From Pseudomonas farris (GTDB lineage: Bacteria > Pseudomonadota > Gammaproteobacteria > Pseudomonadales > Pseudomonadaceae), in assembly GCF_019145235.1 (NCBI RefSeq), contig NZ_JAHSTV010000004.1, positions 248,001 through 312,000 on the forward strand: a DNA stretch of 64,000 nucleotides. Reading direction: 5' to 3'. Position numbers and translations under genes: made by a program. How positions within the stretch are numbered: position 1 is the first letter of the stretch; every line of letters starts with the position of its first letter. Under the pieces are notes generated by a model that ran no database searches, was not told the DNA's origin, and worked only from the letters and a program-made list of their open reading frames with translations. Positions 9,001 to 16,338 of the stretch are shown in pieces.

Positions 9001-12000
9001 GAGGCGGTCAACCTGTCGGTCAACGGTGGCGTGGTGGAAGGCCGCACAGCCACGACCAGCCTGCTGGTGTTCACGGTCAGCGTCGCCGCTAATGGTGACG
9101 TCACGCTCGACCAGCTCCGTGCAGTGGTGCATCCCGATGCCACCGACCCCGATGATTCGACGACGCTGTCGGCGGATAACCTGGTGACGCTGACGGCGAC
9201 CGTCACCGATGGCGACGGCGATAGCGTTCAGGCAACGCTCAACATCGGGCAAAACCTGGTGTTCGAGGATGACGGACCAAGCATCAGCGCCTCCGGCGAG
9301 GAGCCGACGCTGACGGTGGACGAAACAGTCCTGACCACCGACGCCACCCAGAACTTTGCCGCCAATTTCAACTCGGCGTTCGGCGCCGATGGCCCGGGTA
9401 CATTGACCTATGCGCTGGGCGTGGTACCGGGGGCCTCCGGGCTGACCGACACGGCCACGGGCGAGGCGGTCAACCTGTCGCTCAACGGCACAGTGGTCGA
9501 AGGCCGCACGGCCACGACCGGCCTGCTGGTGTTCACGGCCAGCGTCGCCGTTAATGGTGACGTCACGCTCGACCAGCTCCGCGCAGTGGTACATCCCGAT
9601 GCCACCGATCCCGATGATTCGACGACGCTGTCGGCGGACAATCTGGTGACGCTGACGGCAACCACAACCGATGGCGACGGTGACAGCGTTCAGGCGACGC
9701 TCAACATTGGGCAGAATCTGGTGTTCAAGGACGACGGACCGAGCATCAGCGCCACTGGCGAGGAGCCGACGCTGACGGTGGACGAAACATTCCTGGCGAC
9801 CGACGCCACGCAGAACTTTGCCGCCAACTTCAACTCAGCGTTTGGCGCTGATGGCGCGGGTACGCTGACCTATGCGCTGGGCGTGGTAGCGGGGGCCTCC
9901 GGGTTGACCGACACGGCCACCGGCGAGGCAGTCAACCTGTCGCTCAACGGCACAGTGGTCGAAGGCCGCACGGCCACGACCGGCCTGCTGGTGTTCACGG
10001 CCAGCGTCGCCGCTAATGGTGACGTCACGCTCGACCAGCTCCGCGCAGTGGTGCATCCCGACGCCACCAATCCAGATGATTCGACGACGCTGTCGGCGGA
10101 CAACCTGGTGACGCTGACGGCGACCACCACTGATGGCGACGGCGATAGCGTCCAGGCGACCCTCAACATTGGCCAGAATCTGGTGTTCAAGGACGACGGG
10201 CCAAGCATCAGCACCACCGGCACCGAGCCAACGCTGACGGTAGACGAAACGGTGCTGGCCACCGACGCCACCCAGAACTTTGCCGCCAACTTCAACTCGG
10301 CGTTTGGCGCTGATGGCGCGGGTACGCTGACCTATGCGCTGGGCGTGGTGGCGGGAGCCTCCGGGCTGACCGACACGGCCACCGGCGAGGCAGTCAACCT
10401 GTCACTCAACGGTGGCGTGGTGGAAGGCCGCACGGCCACGACCAACCTACTGGTGTTCACGGCCAGCGTCGCCGCCAATGGTGACGTTACGCTCGACCAG
10501 CTCCGCGCAGTGGTGCATCCCGACGCCACCAATCCAGATGATTCGACGACGCTGTCGGCGGACAACCTGGTGACGCTGATAGGGACCGCAACCGACAAGG
10601 ACGGCGATAGCGTCCAGGCGACCCTCAACATCGGACAGAACCTGATATTCAAGGACGACGGTCCATCGCTTGCATTCGGTAACCTGATCGGCACCGGTAG
10701 CGTTCTGCCGCAATTCGGGTTCTGGGACAATTCGGCGGGCGCCGACGGGTTGGGTGCGGCTGGTCTGGATATCTCTGTGAATAGCCAGTTCACCCTCGTC
10801 AGGCCAGACAACACGACCACCACCGGGACCGCCACGCTCACCGAGCAGTCGCCCTCACCGGACGGCAATGGCGCGTACCAATTCGCAGGGACGTTGACGG
10901 GTGATTTCGACAACAACGCCGCAACCGCGGATACCAGCGTCGACTACACGCTGACCGCCTATGCCGATGGCCGCTATGCACTGGATCTGGTGCAAGGCTT
11001 CCGTTCGGAGATCGTGCTCAGCACTGCCGACGGCGCGCTCGGTGCCGGCGGCCCGGATCCCGTGCGCACCTTGTTAATTCCGGAGCAGGATCCGCCGACT
11101 ATCCCTTCGCCATCTGAGGAGGTTGTGTTCTTTTCCGCGAAGGCACTTGCGTCCACTTCGGACATCCTGACCGGTATCGGCCTTGGGGAACCCGACCCCA
11201 CCGAAGCCCAGATACAGACCAACCCCCTGCCCTCGTACATCGACCCGTCGGCCATGAACGTCAGCACGGCCGGCATCGGCGTCGCCAACAACCTGTTCCA
11301 GGGAGACAACCTGGCGGCAATCGGCGTTGACGACGAAAGTTTCGTCGTCAATCCGGAGAGCCTGCTGACGGGCATGAGGGTCTTCATCGACAACTCCGTG
11401 GGAGGTTACAACACGGCGACCGAGGACCTGTACTACAGGGCCTACTACGAGGATGGTACGTTCTCGAACCTCATCGAAGTGAACACCCTGACTCCGGAGG
11501 CAGGCGGACAGGTATCCTTCCTCATTGAGAGCGATGGCACGAATCTGATTGACGCTGTTCAGCTCACGATGGCCCGAGGCGAGATCAAGATCCCGACGAT
11601 CCAGTTCATTCAGGAGAGCGAGAGCCTGGCCAGCGATGTCCAGCTGACGTTCAACGCGACGCTGACGGACAAGGATGGGGACTCGGCGACGAGTACCTTC
11701 GACGCCAACCTGTTCGCCAACGACTCGGAGGATGCCCTCTTCGACTTCTCGCTGGTGGGCACAGGCGGTGAGCGTGATGCCTTCAACATCGATTTGTCAG
11801 TCGATGAGAACCTGTACCAGGTCACTGGCTTCGATGCGAGCGCAAACCTGCGAGACGCCCTGGTGCTCAACGGCGACCAGAGCGCGGTTGTCCAATCGAT
11901 CGACATCAGCGGTGCAGACAGCATCGTGACGGTTGCCGAAACGGGCGGACAAGTCACGACCATCACCTTGGTCGGGGTCGATCTTCTGAGTAGCGACATT

Positions 12001-12018
12001 GTTTACGGCAGCGTCTGA
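6064..12018 (+). CDS. Secreted T1SS-143/DUF5801-type repeat protein, long paralogue with seven internal repeats
   Basis: A 1984-residue protein. I chose ATG 6064 over an in-frame TTG at 6046 because GGGAGA sits at proper spacing and the start matches the paralogue (MAIAITGEDVVLDETAG). Residues 1 to ~452 and the last ~455 residues are homologous to adhesin 2. Between them lie seven tandem 154-residue repeats, each running from DDGPSI through VDETVLATDATQNF, SGLTDTATGEAVNLS and AVVHPDAT.PDDSTTLSADN to a D-(G/K)-DGDSVQATLNIGQN end. It has no Sec signal, no RTX nonapeptides and no obvious retention module. The C-terminus ends LLSSDIVYGSV, like a type I secretion target region. It is probably exported by the adjacent T1SS as a matrix or surface protein (inference). 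Its extreme internal repetition makes assembly errors or phase-like length variation possible. Confidence 0.82.
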   Translation: MAIAITGEDVVLDETAGLQNATATPTPAGDADDNDILVASLPSSFSTRLTALGAGTATGAALSGYTGVAGNTGSNAFTINGGGSITDIRFVDSAGAPLNGVDSGLDTLDGTSILLYTDTNNNILLGRAGGADGAIVFAAYIEETGSPVTGGKIWTVEYQPLKHPDATNPDDSLNLLDKVFIGATQDLDFSLAGAPSGQNLFLMFTKANPTTETVNGVVRITDPTIIATGKDPADQSSGANINTGDTVNTSQGGGSTTIGTNNQMIVEQEGIRFSFVTGARQDVTVPNLSQTEADVESNIDFTSVYNTTSANFDVVQLQSGKSAVVKISAFSTAAEPGVNFINGYANDTPVAITNVRVINNSTGLVIENSDGTVNDPAITISFSAAGVATITGVLAGYQIEYTTTSNHNRVLIENGAAIDARGNDHADFDIGGFTLRQASTSIAEIGSKMIFEDDGPSISITGSEPALTVDETVLATDATQNFAANFSSAFGADGPGTLTYALGVVPGASGLTDTATGEAVNLSLNGTVVEGRTATTGLLVFTVSVAANGDVTLDQIRAVVHPDATNPDDSTTLSADNLVTLTATTTDGDGDSVQATLNIGQNLVFKDDGPSITASGEEPTLTVDETVLATDATQNFAANFNSAFGADGAGTLTYALGVVAGASGLTDTATGEAVNLSLNGTVVEGRTATTNLLVFTASVAANGDVTLDQLRAVVHPDATDPDDSTTLSADNLVTLTATVTDKDGDSVQATLNIGQNLVFKDDGPSITTTGEEPTLTVDETVLATDATQNFAANFSSAFGADGPGTLTYALGVMPGASGLTDTATGEAVNLSLNGGVVEGRTATSNLLVFTASVAANGDVTLDQLRAVVHPDATDPDDSTTLSADNLVTLTATTTDGDGDSVQATLNIGQNLVFKDDGPSISTTGEEPTLTVDETVLATNATQNFTANFNSAFGADGAGTQTYALGVVAGASGLTDTATGEAVNLSVNGGVVEGRTATTSLLVFTVSVAANGDVTLDQLRAVVHPDATDPDDSTTLSADNLVTLTATVTDGDGDSVQATLNIGQNLVFEDDGPSISASGEEPTLTVDETVLTTDATQNFAANFNSAFGADGPGTLTYALGVVPGASGLTDTATGEAVNLSLNGTVVEGRTATTGLLVFTASVAVNGDVTLDQLRAVVHPDATDPDDSTTLSADNLVTLTATTTDGDGDSVQATLNIGQNLVFKDDGPSISATGEEPTLTVDETFLATDATQNFAANFNSAFGADGAGTLTYALGVVAGASGLTDTATGEAVNLSLNGTVVEGRTATTGLLVFTASVAANGDVTLDQLRAVVHPDATNPDDSTTLSADNLVTLTATTTDGDGDSVQATLNIGQNLVFKDDGPSISTTGTEPTLTVDETVLATDATQNFAANFNSAFGADGAGTLTYALGVVAGASGLTDTATGEAVNLSLNGGVVEGRTATTNLLVFTASVAANGDVTLDQLRAVVHPDATNPDDSTTLSADNLVTLIGTATDKDGDSVQATLNIGQNLIFKDDGPSLAFGNLIGTGSVLPQFGFWDNSAGADGLGAAGLDISVNSQFTLVRPDNTTTTGTATLTEQSPSPDGNGAYQFAGTLTGDFDNNAATADTSVDYTLTAYADGRYALDLVQGFRSEIVLSTADGALGAGGPDPVRTLLIPEQDPPTIPSPSEEVVFFSAKALASTSDILTGIGLGEPDPTEAQIQTNPLPSYIDPSAMNVSTAGIGVANNLFQGDNLAAIGVDDESFVVNPESLLTGMRVFIDNSVGGYNTATEDLYYRAYYEDGTFSNLIEVNTLTPEAGGQVSFLIESDGTNLIDAVQLTMARGEIKIPTIQFIQESESLASDVQLTFNATLTDKDGDSATSTFDANLFANDSEDALFDFSLVGTGGERDAFNIDLSVDENLYQVTGFDASANLRDALVLNGDQSAVVQSIDISGADSIVTVAETGGQVTTITLVGVDLLSSDIVYGSV
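7420..10653 (+). repeat. seven tandem 462-bp coding repeats
   Basis: The array is exactly 7 x 462 bp (154 codons), from the GACGAC of the first DDGPSI motif at 7420 to the next DDGPS at 10654. Units differ at few positions. For example, the fourth unit has ATNATQNFT and GTQTYALGV where the others have ATDATQNFA and GTLTYALGV. Units alternate between TDGDGDS and TDKDGDS at their ends. The array sits at the DDGP junction that is uninterrupted in adhesin 2. Confidence 0.95.
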
Positions 12019-12036
12019 GAAACGCGCGTAAAAAGA

Positions 12037-12073
12037 TGCGAGGGTGGCGAAAGCCACCCTCGCATTTTTTTTT
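12037..12073 (+). terminator. intrinsic terminator after adhesin 3
   Basis: A perfect 12-bp stem TGCGAGGGTGGC / GCCACCCTCGCA with a GAAA loop, followed by nine T. It begins 19 bp after the stop codon. Confidence 0.95.
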
Positions 12074-12085
12074 GCAGTTCCAATA

Positions 12086-12180
12086 GGAGATCCGCACGAT
12101 CGCATCAACCTGGGTACCCATTGGCAAGCCACCGACAAGGACGGCGATACAGTTGTCGGCCCAGGCGCGCCAGAGGATGT
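12086..12180 (+). pseudogene. adhesin-module relic after the terminator (copy 2)
   Basis: This reads GDPHDRINLGTHWQATDKDG and continues DTVVGPGAPEDV. It includes the DKDGD signature typical of the repeat modules and has no start or ribosome-binding site. It is homologous to 5884-5946 at its start and runs into the 3' end of the convergent LuxR gene. Confidence 0.5.
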
Positions 12181-12923
12181 CAGAGCGTCTTTTTTTGACG
12201 TGAAACCAAATCCAGTTCCACCCACGAGGACTCGGGTGGCTTTTCGTTGTTGGTGAGCCCGTGCTTCAGCGCATACATCAGCAAATCGATACGGTTGATC
12301 AGATTAAGCTTTTGATAAATGTTGCTGAGGTGGTTGTGCACGGTGTGTTCACTGATGCCCAGGCGCCCGGCGATGCTCATGTATTTGGCGGACGGATCCC
12401 CCACAATGGCGCGAATAAGTTCCCTCTCGCGCAGCGTCAGCCGCGCCTGTTTCGCCTGCTCCAGATTGCATTTCAAGTGTATATGCTCAGTCGCGGAATA
12501 GCCGGAAAGCCCACCGGCCCAGGCTCTATCCTTTCCGGTGTCGCGGTGGTGGACCGTGATGATGGCCTGGATGATCGATTCCGTCGGATCTTCCGCCAGC
12601 ACGATACCCCGTGCGCCCGCCTCTATTGCCTGGGCAACGGGGACGGCTTCGTACAGGCCCTTGAGCACCAGCACTTTCATTTCGGCGTTGCGGGTGAGCC
12701 CCGCAACGACCTCCAGTGGGTTCAGCGCATCTGGAAAGAAACTGAAAAAAATCACATTGGGACGCAACTGATCGGCAAGATCCAGCGCATTGGTATAGGT
12801 GGTGGCCTGGCCGCTCACTTCCATCTGAGGCTTCCTGGCATTGATCAAATCTTGAAGGCCCATGAGAACGAGGGGACGACAATCGATCAGCATCACGCGT
12901 ATTGTTTTTCTGTGGGTCGTCAT
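12180..12923 (-). CDS. LuxR/NarL-type regulator with a degenerate receiver domain
   Basis: A 247-residue protein with an N-terminal receiver-like fold (residues ~8-125) and a C-terminal GerE/LuxR HTH (residues ~165-230, LTLRERELIRAI...ISEHTVHNHLSNIYQKL). The phosphorelay residues are missing. The acidic pair is D14-C15, the phospho-acceptor Asp is Ser61 (NVIFFSFFPD), the conserved Thr/Ser is Lys88, and the conserved Lys is Ala110. Phosphorylation control is therefore unlikely; it may bind a ligand or partner, or act constitutively. The ATG has a GGGAGTCAGGAAAG ribosome-binding region. It is convergent to the adhesin genes and downstream of the T1SS operon, so it is a plausible regulator of this locus (inference). 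No cognate histidine kinase is nearby. Confidence 0.85.
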   Translation of the reverse strand: MTTHRKTIRVMLIDCRPLVLMGLQDLINARKPQMEVSGQATTYTNALDLADQLRPNVIFFSFFPDALNPLEVVAGLTRNAEMKVLVLKGLYEAVPVAQAIEAGARGIVLAEDPTESIIQAIITVHHRDTGKDRAWAGGLSGYSATEHIHLKCNLEQAKQARLTLRERELIRAIVGDPSAKYMSIAGRLGISEHTVHNHLSNIYQKLNLINRIDLLMYALKHGLTNNEKPPESSWVELDLVSRQKKTL

Positions 12924-13041
12924 TACTTTCCTGACTCCCTTGAAGAATTAACTCTGACCTCCCTCCCTTGGCCTTCCTGGGTCAGCAGCTCGCTCACCTG
13001 ACCACCGTGATCGAAGGACAGATGCGAACGCTGGCAGGCCT

Positions 13042-13164
13042 TCACCGTGCCCACTCGGGCAACACTTCCACTGGCTTCACCGACAGAGACTGCAGGCGTT
13101 TCCAAAAACCGGGCAAAGCCATCGAGGCAACATAAATAGGAATAATCATCAATAGCTTGCGCAT
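13042..13164 (-). CDS. possible 40-residue small hydrophobic protein
   Basis: A short ORF starting ATG 13164, with GAGGGAG about 10 nt upstream. It encodes a basic-hydrophobic N-terminus (MRKLLMIIPIYVASMALPGF) and a short polar tail ending PEWAR. It lies 118 bp upstream of the LuxR-type gene on the same strand. It could be a membrane micro-protein or a leader peptide. I recognise no family, and an overlapping longer frame with a TTG start also exists. Conservation would be needed to accept it. Confidence 0.3.
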   Translation of the reverse strand: MRKLLMIIPIYVASMALPGFWKRLQSLSVKPVEVLPEWAR

Positions 13165-13630
13165 GATTGATGTGCTCCCTCGAGCTGTTCAACTGAGTCT
13201 AGGCCAGCCCAAGGCGCTGCCAGCCTGCACATCCGCCAGTCGTCGATTCAAGCCTGATGCAAGTCGTTCGGCCGATGTTTAAAAGGATAAATACTCCCTA
13301 TAAATTCAATGGTTTATGAGCGCCAAGGGCGACCTCCGACCAACGTCTGACCGCGATCAAAATCGTCAATTAACCGACAAATGGTTTGCGTACAAGAACA
13401 ACCGTAACACTGGCGTCAATTTATCGGCGAGACTCGCCTCCTCGATCCATGAAAATGCTTGCAGTTCCAGGTCTTGCCGCTGGTTTTACCTACCAAGTGC
13501 GCTTGGGTAGCCACATGACTGCGGTGCTCGATTTTCTGGCGACAACACATAGCAACCAACACCTGAACTGCTGGAGGTTATGGTCCAAATGAGGGCGCAA
13601 GTCGGGACGGGGATCGATAGTGCGGCAGAA
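13165..13630. other. intergenic region between T1SS operon and luxR-type gene
   Basis: About 465 bp with no convincing gene. It is locally AT-rich around 13275-13315 and probably carries the promoter for the small ORF/LuxR unit. No clear intrinsic terminator was seen after the TolC gene. Confidence 0.4.
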
Positions 13631-15010
13631 TCAGTGGGATGTGAGGCTTTGGCTAGAGCTGCCGGGACTCAACCAGGCATTAACGCTTTCGACACCCTCG
13701 GCAGGCGGCTTTCCCGCCCAGCGATTGAGAGTAAGGACATTTGTGACGAACTCGTATTGCGCCTTGAGCAGGTCACGACGAGCCCGGAATTCGTTGCGTA
13801 CGCTGGTCAGTACATCGACGGCATTGACCATTCCGTAATCGAGGGCTTTCTCTGCCGCCACTCTGGACAGCTGTGCCGAGGCCAGGGCATTGCGGCTCGC
13901 ATTGATTTTTTCTCCGCTCGAATTGGCGGTCAGGTAAGCGCTGGTGATCTCCTTGACCACCCGGCGCCGGATCGCTTCCAGCTCCTGCTCAGCGGTAATC
14001 TGATCCTGGTAAAGCCCACGGACCCGCGCCGAGGTCGAGCCGCCGCTGTACAGCGGCACCTGCACGCCGATACCGGCGACATAACTGTCGGTGCGCGGCT
14101 GCAGGGTATTGTTGTAGCCCTCGTTGGTCTGCTGCGCGCTCAGCGTAAGGCTCAGGGTCGGATAGTGCCCGCCCTTGCCGCTACGCAACGCTGCGCCCGC
14201 GGCTTCCACACTGCTCTCGTTGGCCTTGAGCGCCGGGTTTAGCGCTATACCGTCGCGGACCCAGGTTTCCAGGCTCTGCGCTGAAACCCGCAGTTGCACG
14301 TCATCGCGAATCCGGTTGAGCTTTTCCTTGACCGGCCGGCCGACGATCTCCGCCAGTGCCTCGCGACTGATACTGGCCTGGTTCTGGGCATCCAGCTCCT
14401 GCGCCGCCAGCAAATCTACCCGGGCCTTGAGGTCGAGCTGATCAGTAATCATTGCCAGCTGCTTTTCGTACAACGCATTGACTCGGTCCAGACTCTTTTG
14501 CGTGGTTCGACGCTCCGCTTTCACCAACTCCAGTTCATCTTCGGCCGCCAACGCGGTGAAGTAACGCTGCGCCAAGTCCACCGTGGCTTCGGCCTGGGCG
14601 TCCAGCGCTTGCGATTCGGACTGCTTGGCCAGACTTTTGAATTTTTGGTAGTTCTCCCACGCGGCCTTGTTGTAGAGGTACTGACGCAGCACCAGGCTGT
14701 AGTTCTCGCTGTCGTAACTGCGCTGCACCAAGTCGCTCTCCTGATGAATCCGATTGTTCCCGGCGTTGAGCGATACTTGCGGGAACAGCGCACCCATAGC
14801 CTCGCGCTGATGTTCCTTACCCGCCTGCGCTTGCGCATAGGAGGCCAACACCCGCGGATCCTCCAGCCGTGACTCACGATACAACTGCATGAGGTCGGTG
14901 GAAAACGTCGAGGCGCTGACCCCGGTTGGCGTGGCTGCTGGGGTTTGCGCCAGGGCGGCTCCCGCTGCAAGCATGAACGCACCGCCCAGCAGAACTGCCG
15001 ATGCGTTCAT
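13631..15010 (-). CDS. TolC-family outer-membrane channel of the type I secretion system
   Basis: A 459-residue protein with a Sec signal peptide (about 1-21, ending ALA). Two OEP repeats carry long helical segments (e.g. RYFTALAAEDELELVKAERR) and a conserved barrel-strand motif GVQVPLYSGGSTSARV near residue 315. Length and architecture fit AprF/PrtF/LapE-type partners of T1SS. ATG 15010 is preceded by GAGGAA and lies 2 bp after the stop of the membrane fusion gene, so it is the last gene of the ABC-MFP-OMF operon. Its likely cargo is the nearby repeat proteins. Confidence 0.93.
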   Translation of the reverse strand: MNASAVLLGGAFMLAAGAALAQTPAATPTGVSASTFSTDLMQLYRESRLEDPRVLASYAQAQAGKEHQREAMGALFPQVSLNAGNNRIHQESDLVQRSYDSENYSLVLRQYLYNKAAWENYQKFKSLAKQSESQALDAQAEATVDLAQRYFTALAAEDELELVKAERRTTQKSLDRVNALYEKQLAMITDQLDLKARVDLLAAQELDAQNQASISREALAEIVGRPVKEKLNRIRDDVQLRVSAQSLETWVRDGIALNPALKANESSVEAAGAALRSGKGGHYPTLSLTLSAQQTNEGYNNTLQPRTDSYVAGIGVQVPLYSGGSTSARVRGLYQDQITAEQELEAIRRRVVKEITSAYLTANSSGEKINASRNALASAQLSRVAAEKALDYGMVNAVDVLTSVRNEFRARRDLLKAQYEFVTNVLTLNRWAGKPPAEGVESVNAWLSPGSSSQSLTSH

Positions 15011-15012
15011 GG

Positions 15013-16338
15013 TTATTCCTCGATCATCGATTGAGCCATGGCATCGCGAGCCGGCTGCATCAAGTACTGCAACAACGTGCGTTGCCCGGTGATGATCAAT
15101 ACGTCCGCCGGCATCCCCGGCAACAACTTGCGCTCACCCAAGGTGCGCGCACCCTCCTCGGTTACCCGCACCCGCGCCAGGTAATAGGCCGTCCCGGCCT
15201 TTTCGTTGACCAGCCGGTCAGCCGATACGCTGCTGACCTCGCCTTCGATCACCGGAGTGGTCGAGCTATTGAACGCGCCGAAACGGATATCGGCACGCTT
15301 GCCGATGGCGACACGATCAATATCCACCGGCGCCACCTGGGCCTCTATGACCAGCTCGGAAACCGAGGGCACGATATCCAGCAGCGGCGTCGCCGGGCTC
15401 ACGACCCCCCCAATGGTGTGCACTGTCATGCCAATCACCATGCCCGCGTCGGGTGCGCGGATGACGATACGACTGAGCCGGTCTTCCAGGGAGGAGGTTT
15501 TCTCTTGCAGGTCGTACATCCTGGTCTGCACCTCGGCCAGCTCCTTGACCACCTCGGTACTGAAATCCTTGTCGATTTGCAGAATCTGCAGCTGTGTTTC
15601 GTTGATCTGCAGACGAGTCTTGTTGATAGCTGAACGGTGATCAGCCACCTCCGACCTGAGCATCCCCAGCTTGCGTTCCTGCTCGAGCAGACGTTGTTTG
15701 TCAACGAACCCTTGCTTGAGCAGGTCGGTCAATTCAACGATTTCACCGCTGTAGGATTTCTCCAGATGAACCTTGGCGCCAATCATCGCCTCCAGCCCCT
15801 TGATCTGTTGATTCAACTGGCCAATGCGCTCGCGCAACACCGAGATCTGGCCCAGCCGCGAGCCCTGCCGGGCGTTGAATACCTGGGTCTCGCCCTGACG
15901 CGCTTCCACTCCTCGCAGACTCTCGGAATCGGCTATCTCCCCAAAGCTGATCGCCGACAGTGTGTCGCGCTCGGCTCTGAGCCTTGCCTCCATGGCTCTG
16001 GTCGCAACCAGCTGGCCTCGGGTTATCTCGTATTCGAAGCGCAACTGGGCATCATCAAGAATGATCAGCGGATCACCGCGCTTGACGATGTCACCGTCAT
16101 GGACCAGTACCGCTTTGACGATGCCCCCTTCAGGGTGCTGGACCGTTTTGCGGTAAGTCTGCACGGTGACCACTCCCGGCGCGTAAGCGGCACCGTCGAG
16201 GGGCGCGAGCGCCGCCCAAGTGCCGAACAGGCCGAAGGTCACCCCTACAATACCAATGCCCAGGCGGCGTGCTTTACGATCAGATATCGGCAGGCCGGCG
16301 AAGCTTTCAATTTGACGACTGGGCATCGTAGGGTTCAT
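15013..16338 (-). CDS. HlyD-family membrane fusion protein of the type I secretion system
   Basis: A 441-residue periplasmic adaptor. It has one N-terminal membrane segment (LGIGIVGVTFGLFGTWAAL), a split lipoyl domain (APGVVTVQ...VQHPEGGIVKAVLVHDGD), long coiled-coil hairpins (~100-290) and a C-terminal beta-barrel with the AprE/PrtE-type motif RLVNEKAGTAYYLARV. I prefer ATG 16338 because AGGG lies 8 nt upstream; an in-frame ATG at 16344 and one at 16326 are alternatives. The 5' end overlaps the ABC gene by about 32 bp, showing translational coupling. It links the inner-membrane ATPase to the TolC-like channel. Confidence 0.94.
   Translation of the reverse strand: MNPTMPSRQIESFAGLPISDRKARRLGIGIVGVTFGLFGTWAALAPLDGAAYAPGVVTVQTYRKTVQHPEGGIVKAVLVHDGDIVKRGDPLIILDDAQLRFEYEITRGQLVATRAMEARLRAERDTLSAISFGEIADSESLRGVEARQGETQVFNARQGSRLGQISVLRERIGQLNQQIKGLEAMIGAKVHLEKSYSGEIVELTDLLKQGFVDKQRLLEQERKLGMLRSEVADHRSAINKTRLQINETQLQILQIDKDFSTEVVKELAEVQTRMYDLQEKTSSLEDRLSRIVIRAPDAGMVIGMTVHTIGGVVSPATPLLDIVPSVSELVIEAQVAPVDIDRVAIGKRADIRFGAFNSSTTPVIEGEVSSVSADRLVNEKAGTAYYLARVRVTEEGARTLGERKLLPGMPADVLIITGQRTLLQYLMQPARDAMAQSMIEE

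Noticed and set aside
7987-9594. A 535-codon open frame on the minus strand across the repeat array
   Set aside because: It lies opposite the repeats of adhesin 3, has the same 462-bp periodicity and an Arg/His/Gly/Val-rich composition typical of antisense frames in high-GC repeats, and lacks a ribosome-binding site.
7420-10653. Regular repeat array considered as a CRISPR or satellite
   Set aside because: The units are 462 bp, contiguous, in frame and code for protein modules; there are no spacers.
1-12018. RTX toxin genes
   Set aside because: No GGxGxDxxx nonapeptide arrays and no toxin domain were seen; the repeats are of the T1SS-143 adhesin type.
12923-13192. An 89-codon frame upstream of the LuxR-type gene
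   Set aside because: It needs a TTG start, has no good ribosome-binding site and overlaps a better-supported 40-codon ORF in another frame.
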